DNA from: Phallusia fumigata
Lineage: Eukaryota > Chordata > Ascidiacea > Phlebobranchia > Ascidiidae
Assembly: GCA_008931825.1 (NCBI GenBank)
Contig: QXVZ01001225.1
Span: 1 to 28,322 of the forward strand
Reading direction: 5' to 3'
Length of the DNA stretch: 28,322 nt
Below, one piece after another: positions 12,678 through 22,636 of the stretch; position 1 is the first letter of the stretch; each line of letters begins with the position of its first letter. Both the position numbers and the translations under genes were made by a program. A model generated the notes under the pieces. It saw only the letters and a program-made list of their open reading frames with translations, was not told the DNA's origin and ran no database searches.

Positions 12678-14487
12678 TTTGGTTGCCTGTCCCGTTTTTT
12701 TTGAGGGGGCAGTCCGCTCAAGTAGTTGATACCAAAAGACTCTCAGTAAATCAGACTTTTTGAAGACAGGTCAACTGAATTCAGCCCCCCCCCCAAAAAA
12801 AAAACATATAGAACTTAAACAGGGGCTCATTGGAACAGTTTTACAGATTATTGTGTTGTTCCGCTAAAACGTTGAGGTACAAATTTCCCGCCCGAAACCC
12901 ACGTACTGTTTGACATCATTATTGTGGTTGGGCAGGTAGCTCTAAAAGACAGCATTTGAAAATTTGCCTTGTCCATTACTTTTTTGGCTACAAACTTATT
13001 TACCAAATTTAGTGTCATTATTTTACAGCGTACCTGATTGTAAAATTTTTCAAATTTGACCAAAGCAGAACTTTACCTCACTAAAATCAATGTAGANAGC
13101 GCATAGTCTATTGATTTTTTTATGTTGACATTTGCTTTAATGACTATTCGTTAAACTCGTGTAACAAACAGGGGCAAGCTATGGAAGCAAGCGATAGGTG
13201 TTTGTGCATCAAATTTTAAGTTGCGAAACTATACTGGCCCCGAACAAGGCAAGCACGTGGTAAAATCACGTGACATGGCAGATGGCAAACCGTGGTGGGG
13301 ATACCCACCGAGCGTTCACAAATATCTGGCATTTAAGTCCAGGCAAACGGCTGAGCATCGCACAAACAATGTTTTAGTCGCATTGGCTTTTGATGTTGGA
13401 CGACAATGGTGACGTGAGGCCTAATGTAAGGTACAGATTTAAGTTTGTTGGCATTTTTAGCAACCAATGACGCTTTTATAGGCATTAAATGTACCAACAG
13501 CGAAGCGAACAAAAGCCCTCCACACGCGTGTTTAGTAGAGCACGGCATTTCGATGAAGTTCAGCGGCCCAACAGAGAAATTCGGACGCTTTTCATGGGAT
13601 TAGAGTCGCCCAAAATAGCTTTTTCTAATTACCAACGTATCCGAATGCTGCGCGAACCAATCGTGCGACTTTTGAAGCAAAACGTTCGAAATTCACGCAA
13701 GGGTAACCACAGTTTACGTAGCTTGTTATTGCTCGAACTTGCAGCAGAACTTTTGTGTTTACTAAACATGAACACAACAAAAATTTTTTGCTGCCTGATT
13801 CACGAAGCCATGCAAGCGCTTGTTAGAGCGTTATGATTTGGTTGCCTGTCCCGTTTTTTTTGAGGGGGCAGTCCGCTCAAGTAGTTGATACCAAAAGACT
13901 CTCAGTAAATCAGACTTTTTGAAGACAGGTCAACTGAATTCAGCCCCCCCCCCAAAAAAAAAACATATAGAACTTAAACAGGGGCTCATTGGAACAGTTT
14001 TACAGATTATTGTGTTGTTCCGCTAAAACGTTGAGGTACAAGTTTCCCACCTTAAACCCACGTACTGTTTGACATCATTATTGTGGTTGGACAGGTAGTT
14101 CTAAAAGACAGCATTTGAAAATTTGACTTGTCCATTACTTTTTTGGCTACAAACTTATTTAAAAAAATTTTTTGTCATTATTCTACATCGTACCTGATTG
14201 TAAAATTTTTCAAATTTGACCAATGCAGAACTTTACCTCACTAAAATCAATGTAGAAGGTGAAAGTCCTGCTTCTAGAATGTTGCCAAATTTAATCCGAA
14301 TATGGGTTGTATGGTTTTGAGAGGCCACAGCGGAGCTCACTGCCGAAGTAACTCCAAACATAAAACACGTGCGTTTTTTTCGGGTCACCTATTCAGCGGG
14401 ACTCTTACAAACGGGTAATGATTTTTGCGAGAGCGTGGAAAGGATAAACCCCACTGCACCAAATGGTAAACACTTTCTTCGGCGGGG

Positions 14488-14495
14488 TATAAAAG
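14488..14495 (+). promoter_or_regulatory. TATA box of the small peptide gene
   Basis: TATAAAAG sits 92 bases upstream of the ATG at 14587, preceded by a GC-rich GGCGGGG tract as in many TATA promoters. A start site near 14520 would give a 5' UTR of about 67 bases. A CACGTG E-box lies about 120 bases further upstream near 14366. Confidence 0.7.
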
Positions 14496-14586
14496 GAAGA
14501 GTTTAGGCCCAGATGGCACATATTCACAGCCAGCAACACCGATCAAGCCAACAGGAAAATTTTTACGGAAACAAAGTGTTGCAAGT

Positions 14587-15713
14587 ATGCCCTTCAATCG
14601 GACCATGGTTTTGTTCTTGACGTTATTTGTTCTTGTTTGTTACATCGCACAAAAATCGGAATCAAGGCCTAGACGAAGAACGTTTTTGGTAAGTTAAAGG
14701 AAATGTTTGTTTCTTAGTTTAGTCAAACTAGCTAAACTGCGTTAACTAAGTCATGTCTAATGTCTTGTTCTAGCATTGTCTTTGTAAAGTTGAATTTTTT
14801 GGGTTTAGTTGTGCGATATCTTATAATTCTATGCTTAATTCAAGCCTAATAAGGCTTAGCGTAGTCGGCTTAAGTTTTTTTGGAGGGGGGTTCTTGTCCA
14901 GGGAAAGGACACCTTATTGTACAATTTTAAAATTTTAGGGAGGTGGCATGGGGCCTTCCCCCCCCCCCCCCCCCCTTGAATACGCCCCTCCTTTTTGNGC
15001 TTTTAGATTAGTGTTTGTGTTGTTATATTGAAAACACCTTTAAGGGGACATAGATAACTATAATATGTACTTCAACCCTTTGTCGTCATTTATCTTTTGA
15101 GAAATAATAAAATGCCTTTATTTCAGCAACTGCCGTGTAGAACTTTGTTTCTTGGACAAGCAAAATCACGTGCTTCCGCGGCAATGATAAGGTAAGAAAC
15201 AGAACTGAAAATCCCTCTTTTTGCTAATCACCTATAAATGGTTGTAAATTCAGTGGGTGATGTGTTTGAGACTACGACCTTACTTGTATGTAAACGTATA
15301 CTTTCGTTTCTGTAATACTGATTCTTAGCCTGTCATCTCTAAATAAAAATTAAACAGTACGAAAGTATTACCAGTAAAAATGCGATCCAACGCGGTGTTA
15401 ACATTAAAACAAAGACTTTAATCTTAATTTCACCTAACCCATACGTGATTGTGTGCATTTGTTTCATAGTCGATTGCAGAGCCGGTTTAAAATGTTTTAA
15501 GTCAATTCCATTAAGATTTATTCAAAAATTAACCAACGTGAAATAGATAGTTTGACGATAAAAAAACTAAACGTATGTCGCTCATTATAACAAAATTCTA
15601 ATTTTATGTCACATTCGATTTATAGGAGGATGAAATCGTTATGTTCAACTCGGAGCAAATTTCAGCCGCTGCGCCGCATGGACTACTACGTGGATCGGTT
15701 TCGTCTAAGCTGA
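14587..15713 (+). CDS. Small basic secreted (or signal-anchored) peptide, 84 aa, three exons
   Basis: The predicted exons are 14587-14688, 15127-15191 and 15626-15713 (TGA). Donors are GTAAGT and GTAAGA; acceptors are TTTCAG and TTATAG. The phases (0, then 2) join cleanly. Residues 8-20 form a hydrophobic core typical of a signal peptide or N-terminal anchor. A furin-like basic stretch RPRRR follows at 27-31. The rest (32-84) has about 12 basic and 2 acidic residues, cysteines at 38 and 62 that could form a disulfide, and further paired arginines at 56-57 and 72-73. This looks like a precursor of a secreted peptide such as a neuropeptide, hormone or antimicrobial peptide; a retained membrane microprotein is the alternative. 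I do not recognise the family. A well-placed TATA box supports it as a real gene. The open frame at 15641 in another frame is a shadow of exon 3. Confidence 0.65.
14880..14997. repeat. C-rich transposon end with an 18-base poly-C run
   Basis: Within intron 1 of the peptide gene, AATTTTAAAATTTT, a GGCATGGGGCC block, a run of 18 C (14958-14975) and TTGAATACGCCCCTCC follow one another. This resembles the complement of the widespread CAGGGGCGTAGCCAGG-type repeat end; a related forward copy lies at 16165. The N at 14998 shows no flanking duplication and probably marks a base unread beyond the homopolymer. Confidence 0.4.
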
Positions 15714-16164
15714 ACTTTACTGAAACACACCTACGACCAATGGCTATAATTTCTATTTATTTTTTATGTTTGTCGTCGCGTTGTAAGCTTAATTATGCTT
15801 CGTCCGGTATACAAAGCGTTCTATGTGCAATTTAAGCCGAAATTCCTGCCTTTTCTACAATGTAACGCTATGCCAAGCCGGCAACTTGCTCTTTAGCTCT
15901 ACCTTCTGGCAAACACAAACATTGTCTTCTAGATATTTCAAAACCTGTTTTCCCTGTTCCTTGATATTACGTTGTTCTTTTGTTACTGTTGTTTTTAAGA
16001 TGATGCTTTATGCGACTGTCGATATAAATACAAGTATTTTTCTGTACACCTCAATTCCTTACTAGCGCGATTTGTCTGTCATTATAAGGCTCTAAATCTA
16101 AACGCCACTTTTTCCTAACAAATGTATAGCTAAATAAGGAATAACAAACAAATTTTATTACATA
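15714..16164. other. 3' flank of the peptide gene
   Basis: This region probably includes the 3' UTR of the peptide gene. I see no canonical AATAAA near the stop; variant signals such as ATAAAT near 16024 are possible. The plus-strand open frames here are not convincing. Confidence 0.35.
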
Positions 16165-16215
16165 CAGGGACGTAGCCAGGAAGGAGAGGCCATGCCCCCT
16201 AGTTTTGAAATTGTC
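16165..16215 (+). repeat. CAGGGACGTAGCCAGG-type repeat fragment
   Basis: The motif CAGGGACGTAGCCAGGA followed by a GGCCATGCCCCC block is the usual start of a dispersed repeat seen in many invertebrate genomes. No second terminus or target-site duplication was found, so this is probably a truncated copy. Confidence 0.45.
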
Positions 16216-16557
16216 CATCAAGGTAGGCTTACCCTACAAAACAATCAATGAGATATACGTTGAGTTTGATTGCTTGCCCCTCTCCATATTTAATACAATT
16301 ATTGTTGACAGTTTTTATATTAAATGTTGGAAACAGGCAAGCAAAAGTCTGACGACAAATTTGAAAAAAAAGAGAAAAAAAATTGAAAAAACCTTATTTG
16401 TGTACCTTGATTACGCTCTACATGTGCGGGGTGAAAAAATGCCGTTTGGTTGAAATCTCTGCTACATACCCTACAAGAATCAGAAAAAATACGTAAAAAG
16501 AAAGGTATGTGTATAAAAGAACTGTAATGAATTTAAACAAAAGACCAATTTGGACTC

Positions 16558-16785
16558 CTACATCATCCAAGTCGATCTTCTTGTTACCATAGCAGCCGAG
16601 CGTTTACTTTGGACAATGGTGTACAATTGTCCTGATTTCGTACAGCTGATGTGCTGCGCCCTCTGACGGCGCGCTTTTTCACCACTTGCAGCCACTTGTA
16701 CTTTTTCATTACCACTATGACCCTGATTCGGTTTAACATTAAAACGATTAGAAACTTTTTCTTAACTGCCAAAAAGAAGGTAATT
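16558..16785 (-). pseudogene. Truncated copy of the last TMEM26 exon
   Basis: On the minus strand this matches the 3' half of exon 5 of the intact TMEM26-like gene at 20476-22008. It starts at the segment encoding the last hydrophobic helix (the FFAVK region and LMLNRIR) and runs to the C-terminus STW, with a stop just after. A one-base deletion in the lysine/arginine-rich segment (GCTTTTTCACC against GCTTCTTTTACC in the intact copy, plus-strand sense) shifts the frame in the middle. Similarity ends abruptly at both sides: no upstream exons are visible to the right, and the 3' UTR does not match. It is a partial segmental copy, not a working gene. Confidence 0.75.
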
Positions 16786-16811
16786 TTTGTGTCTTTAGGA
16801 ATCTTAAACAA

Positions 16812-17684
16812 ACTGTAACTCTAATGCATTGTTTTTCGTTTCGGATTCTGTTTGAATAAGATAGTAAACAACAATGTAAAGTGCAAAACACCGGTGTAAG
16901 GACTGTATTATCATTTGAAACTCATAGGCGCATATACTGTGGTGCCCATCTATTGAACACAAACTTTTTTGTTTACACACGTAAATGCTGTGTCAATAGA
17001 AATGAAGCTAAGTTAAGTGCTAGCGAAAAGAAGAACGTCAAACAGTTTTTTGGTCCTGATAACATAATTTTACAGTTAATGTAATGCCAGGAACAGAACT
17101 AACTTCTAAATTCAGTACTATTGCATAACCTGGAGATCTTGGTCGTAATTTGTTGTATTACTTCAGCAAACTGATCACAAACTTAGGAAAATTTGAATCC
17201 TTTTTGTTAACATTGATAAATAACTCTATATAGTGCAACAAACCGAAACTGACATGGTAAAAGCAACAGTAATGCGATATGCCCATGCAACATTTATTTG
17301 CAACCGACCATGCCAACAGGTGTCGAACATGTTGTGCCCCTGATTAAACCACAGCAGTGAATTTTCACCCAAACATTTATATTGATCTGGTAGTAACTGG
17401 TGAGTTTGTATTTGAATCAACCAGACCATATTGTCAGCCTTGTGCAAAGCAAGAGTTAGAGCTGAAAGAATTCAACTTGTTGTAAGCATTGTCAAACTGG
17501 TAATTGATCAGATTTATCATTTTGGTTAACTTGTGGAAAATTAAGCTTTTTTTGCCGAGTCAAGTCACGTGGTTTAAAATTTTGGGGAGGGGCATGAGTC
17601 AATTATGTAATTAACGATGAACAATCAACTTGTTCCGTTTGATAGTGCAAAAATAACTTCTTCAGTACAACGTGTTTTTTTATA
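16812..17684. other. No supported gene
   Basis: Open frames at 16881-17084 (+) and 17226-17447 (-) have no recognisable features. A TTTTTTTATAG acceptor-like site at about 17674-17684 could precede a 5' UTR exon of the 7TM gene downstream. Confidence 0.4.
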
Positions 17685-17816
17685 GTTGGTACTGTTTGGG
17701 ACTTATCACCCAAGAAGAAGTTTTCTGATCATACAATAGAGTTATTGAATTGACAAATTGTTTAATATAGTCTTATAAGAACCTGATACCTGTCATTTCT
17801 TGAGCCAATTTGTTTT

Positions 17817-17825
17817 ATGCAATAA
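17817..17825 (+). promoter_or_regulatory. Two-codon upstream ORF overlapping the 7TM start codon
   Basis: The bases ATGCAATAATGG encode Met-Gln-stop, and the last A of the stop TAA (17823-17825) is the first base of the 7TM gene's ATG (17825-17827). If the transcript includes this ATG, translation of the receptor would depend on leaky scanning or reinitiation. Confidence 0.5.
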
Positions 17826-18844
17826 TGGATACCAACTTCACTACTACCCTTACAACAACTTACACAAACTACTCAGAAAAAAACCTCACTGAAGCATTTG
17901 GATCTCGTCCGTACGAGAAAGTCATATTCCCGCCTCTGTTCATCGCATCTTTTTCCATTTTTGCTTGTTCCATCGTTCATCAGATTCGAACCAAGGGAAA
18001 TTCACATAAAATCAAAATGACCAACCGTGTCCTTTCAACGTCGGCTGCGGCCATCTTTCTTACCGAAATTTTGGTCGGAATTGAAATCTACTTTATCGGT
18101 TTAAGTTGGATCTGGTGCGCGGTTTACTTCACGCTGCGGCCGATCTTGAACGTCGCAACTAACCTGCTGGTCTTTGTGGCCCTTTGGTTGCGACAGGACT
18201 CTCTGAGCAAAGACATCATTTTTCAGAAGCAGTATGGCAAACACCTGATATCCGTAATCAGATACGCAACACTGGTGTTGGTCATAGTCAGCCAAACGTC
18301 GGTGATAGTAATCTCGTTGACTCGCAGAGATCACATGAGTACCCATCATGGGTGCGAGTTTGAAGGCAAACATGTGGTTAGATTAATGAGCTTTACGGTA
18401 TTAATATATACACTGTGTCAATTGTGCATCCTGGCTCTTTGTCTAGCACCGCTAGCAAAACGAATTAGAGATCAGAAAGTACGCAAATCCGTTGTCCGAA
18501 TCAGTGTGTGCACAGCAATGGCTGTTTTCTCTGATATCTTTTTGGTTGTCCTTGTCGGTTTAAACGAAAAGAAACTCAGCAGCTGGTCATCAACGTCGTT
18601 TGTGACTCTTCTTTACAAGATCAGTCAGCTCTTTAACGTCTTCTGTCTGACTTTGTCCTTTCGCGATTACCGCAAGCGTCTTTTACCGATGTGTGCGACC
18701 TCAAAAGTCGAGCCGGCAACGACCAAAAATAACACAAAAGAACCAGTGTCTGTCAGAAATCCTGAAACTTTACGTGCTAGAATGGATGGCAAAGTTTATC
18801 CGACCAACTGTAAAGAGATGCGATCCCAGTCTGTTAGCAAATAG
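17825..18844 (+). CDS. Orphan seven-transmembrane (GPCR-like) receptor, intronless, 339 aa
   Basis: I chose the ATG at 17825 (A at -3, G at +4); the frame is open five codons further upstream, but without an ATG. The N-terminus has three N-glycosylation sequons (Asn4, 15 and 20) and no clear signal peptide. Seven hydrophobic helices lie at about 33-54, 68-93, 95-121, 141-165, 183-211, 222-246 and 258-279. Cys98 at the start of helix 3 and Cys177 in the second extracellular loop fit the conserved class A disulfide. Helix 7 leads to FRDYRKRLLPMC, which looks like helix 8 with a palmitoylation cysteine. The usual DRY and NPxxY motifs are missing (WLRQDS follows helix 3). It is probably a plasma-membrane receptor of a lineage-specific, rhodopsin-like family; the ligand is unknown. 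No introns interrupt the coding region. Confidence 0.85.
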   Translation: MDTNFTTTLTTTYTNYSEKNLTEAFGSRPYEKVIFPPLFIASFSIFACSIVHQIRTKGNSHKIKMTNRVLSTSAAAIFLTEILVGIEIYFIGLSWIWCAVYFTLRPILNVATNLLVFVALWLRQDSLSKDIIFQKQYGKHLISVIRYATLVLVIVSQTSVIVISLTRRDHMSTHHGCEFEGKHVVRLMSFTVLIYTLCQLCILALCLAPLAKRIRDQKVRKSVVRISVCTAMAVFSDIFLVVLVGLNEKKLSSWSSTSFVTLLYKISQLFNVFCLTLSFRDYRKRLLPMCATSKVEPATTKNNTKEPVSVRNPETLRARMDGKVYPTNCKEMRSQSVSK

Positions 18845-20360
18845 ACCCCCTCAAACCTGTTAGGCACTGCATTTTGCGCATGGATACTTCTGTTTATTCA
18901 ATGTAATAAGATATATATCAACCATTTTTCGTCTCCAATTGTATAACTTCGCAATATAACTTGGACTATTCCTCGTAATTTTATGCCACACTTTTGCGTC
19001 GGTTTGTCAATGTCAATGTCAGTGTCACCCAATGCTGTTTATGTCTACATCTAATTCGATTTGATACTAAAGCACAATTTTTGATTACTATTGTAGATTT
19101 GAAAACACAACTGTGTTTAAATGTTTACCTAACTTGTTCGTGCATTTTTATTTTGCAAATGTCGACCCCCGTGCATTTTTTATTGTATTATAATTAAACC
19201 CACAAGCAGCACATCAAGCAAACGTATTTACTATTTACTGTAAAGTCGGGATGAAATACGCTAATTAGTTTGCATGTACTTACGTAACCAAAAGACTCGA
19301 AAGCCAGGAAAACAAAATAATCATATCCCACAAACACGAGGTACGTTTTTTCGGATAATAGTCTATTAATACAACGTGGTTGTCGGACTACAGAGCTATT
19401 TCTACGATAGACGCTGCATTGGGCGCAAAATCAGTTAGCGTACATCGCAGCATCAGTGCAGAAAACAACAAACAGCAAAGATACACAGCGGTAGCACGGG
19501 CGCGCAAATGATGACACGCAATATAGTTGATTGTTAGTAATAGTAAATAAGAACAAGAATCAATTGCCCAAAAATGCTTGTTGCAATTTTGTGTTGTGTT
19601 GTCTAAAGCACGTCACAACTGCGTTTTAACAATTTCAAACGCCCAAGTTGTAAAAGTACAGAAAAACCTTTTGAAAATTTGCGTGTACAATATTGCGTAC
19701 TACACAATAGAAAATACAAAATACAGCACTAACTGCACTTAACTAACCTCTGGACCACTTAACCAAAATGTAATCAGATATCATTACTTTTTTGGGCAAA
19801 GTGAGGTGGGTTCAAAATGCTTATTGTATTGAGCTGTGTCAAAAACTGCGGACGCTTTAAACATATTACGCACACCTAATACATAATTAACACCACAACC
19901 GGAAAATAAAATATTTAAGCGATCATGATAAAAAGCAGCTAAACCTTTTTCGATTAATTTGCTCTTGGACCCAAAGGTTTTCATTTAAACCCATGGAAAA
20001 TAAGGGATCAAATTTAAATATTAAGGTTTTTTCTGCCAAATGCTATGCGTTCTGTCTCACCCACATATATCACGTCCTGAGGTCAAAAGGTCAACCCCTT
20101 GGCCCCTACTGGTTTATTTTATAACCCGCGCCACGATATTGAGACTTTTGGGGAAGAACAGCAGTCTTTGTTTAAGCTCATATAATACAACATACATTGA
20201 GCCTAAACAGAAAAGCAAATAGTGGCATGTGCACATCCTTTAGGCAATTCGGATAGGCAAAAAATAGATAAGCAGATAGTGGCATGTGTACACTCTTAAC
20301 TTGCTAAAACGAGGAACGTTGCATTTCCAGCTGAATGATAAAACGTCAAGAATAAGGATT
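18845..20360. other. 3' flank of the 7TM gene and intergenic DNA
   Basis: Here the 7TM gene and the TMEM26 gene converge. I see no clear AATAAA close behind the 7TM stop and no further coding exon. A short direct repeat (AGTGGCATGTG followed by CACA or TACA) recurs near 20221 and 20278. Confidence 0.5.
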
Positions 20361-20366
20361 TTTATT
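20361..20366 (-). terminator. Poly(A) signal of the TMEM26-like gene
   Basis: TTTATT on the plus strand is AATAAA in the sense of the TMEM26 gene, about 110 bases after its stop codon. This is a normal distance for a short 3' UTR. Confidence 0.55.
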
Positions 20367-20475
20367 GTATCACATGTTTTAGCCCTGTGTAAAAGTATAG
20401 TAGTATGTGTATATGAGTAGTATGTGCGAAAAAAATGAAACCATTTGAAACAGATGACCAGTCTAAACATTTTAA

Positions 20476-22008
20476 CTATATCAACCAAGTCGATCTTCTT
20501 GTTACCATAGCAGCCGAGCGTTTACTTGGGACAATGGTGTACAATTGTCCTGATTCCGCACAGCTAATGCGCTGCGCCCTCTGACGGCGCGCTTCTTTTA
20601 CCACTTGCAGCCACTTGTACTTTTTCGTTACCACTATGGCCCTGATTCGGTTCAACATTAAAACGATGATAAACGCGTTCTTGACTGCGAAGAAAATGGT
20701 CGAATGGGAAACAGACCCTAGTGTTGTCATGACAACAAGCCGTACACATAGAAAGGGAATGTCGTGAAACAGTAAACTGATCACCATCGCCCAAATTTCG
20801 TTGTAGAAGCAAAACAGCTTGTTGTCGTATTTGCAGGGCATGCAACATGTTGACGGCCGTTTTCTTCGAAGCACTGCGACACGTTTTTGAGAATTCTCGC
20901 AGCTGTTTGTCCCTGGTAGCCCGGTTTGCTTCTCGGAATCCTGCGAAAAAAGTTTTGAAAAAAAATTAAAACAACACATGCAAAATCCAACATCACGCGT
21001 CTGTTTTATTTACTTCTGTTTTTTCTTCCAGCTCCTGTGATGCAAGTTCATCGTTTTTTTGCTCTTTCACTAAAGTTGAAGATGTGGTAGGCATATCTTT
21101 CACTGTAGTTGTGACAAAACCAAATTGCACCAGACTCCAGCTCCAAACTCCTAATATGACGTATATCGCGGTTCCGTTCTGTCAAGCAATCGATTTTATA
21201 AAATTTCAAACACACAACTTCTGGCGATAATTAGTACCTTTTTGAAATCATCGTCTGTTGTCAGTTCTAAAATCTCCACTATGTCAGCGCCGGCGACGAA
21301 ATAAGCCAATAGCAGTTGTGAAATCTCGTCACGTGACAGTTGGCCTTTAGGAGCAATCCATTTTCCGAGAATCAAAATGAACATGATTGCTTGTTCTAAT
21401 GCAATCGTCCATGTTTCGTGCTCGGGACAAACTGCGCACTAACAAAACAGCAGCGAATTGAAATACAGACAGTTGGTTATTAAATAGACACGAACCTCTT
21501 CATCACTAATATTCAGTTCGTAGGTCTTGATTTTCCATAACCAAATGCATGGAATGGCACCAACGAGAAAAATCATTACGCCTGGGCTTATCCTACAAAA
21601 AAGTTTTTAGGAAACAAACAAAGTGACGGTACTACTTCTACTAAACACAGGTTTACCATTTAAATTCATTTCCGTGTCGTCTGAAAGCCATGTACCATGC
21701 CTCGACCAACAAAGGAATAAGAAGTAACAAAAGAAACCAATATTGCCAGTTATTCCAGAAAACCACGACCCTCCACACAGCGATTGTAACGTAGAGGATG
21801 TATAGACATCTGGAAACGATTGTCTTGACAATATTCAAGTAGTTTCTTTCTTCATAATCGCTTTTANCCAGAAAACCACGACCCTCCACACAGCGATTGT
21901 AACGTAGAGGATGTATAGACATCTGGAAACGATTGTCTTGACAATATTCAAGTAGTTTCTTTCTTCATAATCGCTTTTAACGCAATAGTGCCCCAAGATG
22001 TTACACAT
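20476..22008 (-). CDS. TMEM26-family multipass membrane protein, five exons
   Basis: Exons on the minus strand are 22008-21657, 21592-21496, 21438-21238, 21178-21014 and 20940-20476 (TAG). Introns are 64, 57, 59 and 73 bp and all phases agree. With the duplicated 113 bases at the N (21867) removed, the protein is 388 aa, close to vertebrate TMEM26. About eight hydrophobic segments appear: VTIAVWRVVVF and WFLLLLLIPLLVEAW in exon 1, one in exon 2, LILGKWIAP and LSRDEISQLLL with ADIVEIL in exon 3, VILGVWSWSLVQF in exon 4, and ISLLFHDIPFLCVRLVVM with FFAVKNAFIIVLMLNRIR in exon 5. These are TMEM26 family landmarks. The C-terminus is basic. The family's molecular function is poorly known; in mammals TMEM26 is used as a beige-adipocyte surface marker. 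The donor of intron 2 (GTTCGT) is weak but in phase. Confidence 0.85.
21755..21979. repeat. 112-bp exact duplication around an N inside TMEM26 exon 1
   Basis: 21755-21866 and 21868-21979 are identical, with the N at 21867 between them. Read literally, the insertion shifts the frame. Counting only one copy gives one continuous reading frame across exon 1 with the expected TMEM26 pattern. This is strong internal evidence that the N-separated duplications in this window are assembly artefacts. Confidence 0.9.
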
Positions 22009-22042
22009 GTTGATTACTACAATGGTTTTAAAAACCCGTACG

Positions 22043-22110
22043 CCTGAAGAAAGGTAGCATAAAAATGAGGAATGACAGGAAGCAAATAGATAAAACAAAA
22101 TACTCTTAAA
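22043..22110 (-). promoter_or_regulatory. Strong 3' splice acceptor just upstream of the TMEM26 start codon
   Basis: In the minus-strand sense a long pyrimidine-rich tract ends in CTTTCTTCAG, with the cut before position 22043, 35 bases ahead of the ATG at 22008. It is either the end of a 5' UTR intron or a spliced-leader trans-splicing acceptor. Trans-splicing is known in tunicates. No matching donor was identified upstream. Confidence 0.5.
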
Positions 22111-22157
22111 TTTGTTCCCCTTATTTCGTTTATATGCGCCTGGGTTTTGCCACAGCT

Positions 22158-22400
22158 TCAATTTCGAATCCGTCGCTTAGCACAGGGGTCATCATCATCA
22201 ATACGACTTTGCAAAAACTGCACAATATGCTTGTCTTGATTCCCTTTAGGTACGTGCTTATGTCGCTCAAAGGCTAATCGAATCATGACTGGAAAATGGA
22301 GATCTAAAATTAAAAGCTGCACGTTATGTTCAACTGCCGTAGAGACACTTTGACGCCCCAATCTGTTTACTCCTTCACCGATTGTCGTGTCGTTTTTAAC
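22158..22400 (-). other. Unassigned open frame upstream of TMEM26
   Basis: An open frame of about 80 codons without an ATG start runs here, with balanced composition and a DDDD-containing C-terminus. I do not recognise the product and could not find a donor linking it to TMEM26. It may be chance or an exon of something else. Confidence 0.2.
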
Positions 22401-22636
22401 CAACTGTTGTTTACATTGCCTCTCTGTTGTCTAAAGCCTGTCTTAACTGGAGCTCTACCAACCCCGCCATAGCCTAGACTGCACTGTGTCTGTCAATGCA
22501 TTCCACGTTGTGGTTTCCCAACAGACAAGGCTGTGAGATAACGCACAACTCTCGAGTGAGCAGGGAATTTCCACAAATATATGAAGAGTTGCGATAAGCA
22601 TCTAGCCTTGCTAAATTTATGTAAAACAGCTTAAAG

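Larger units (their letters stand above)
11939..14256. repeat. About 1.16-kb direct duplication around one N
   Basis: 11939-13096 and 13098-14256 are copies flanking the N at 13097. The first 900 bases or so differ at only about two sites; the last 200 bases carry clearly more substitutions and a one-base length change near 14161. The copy ends exactly at the N, as at the other joins, so two alleles or overlapping contigs placed in tandem is the simplest reading. A true tandem duplication is not excluded. Confidence 0.8.

Noticed and set aside
12062..13412. Repeated 63- and 115-codon frames suggesting a tandem gene family
   Set aside because: The repetition comes from the N-separated duplication at 13097, so it is not independent evidence of genes.
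18101..18373. 90-codon minus-strand frame
   Set aside because: It is the antisense shadow of the 7TM coding sequence.
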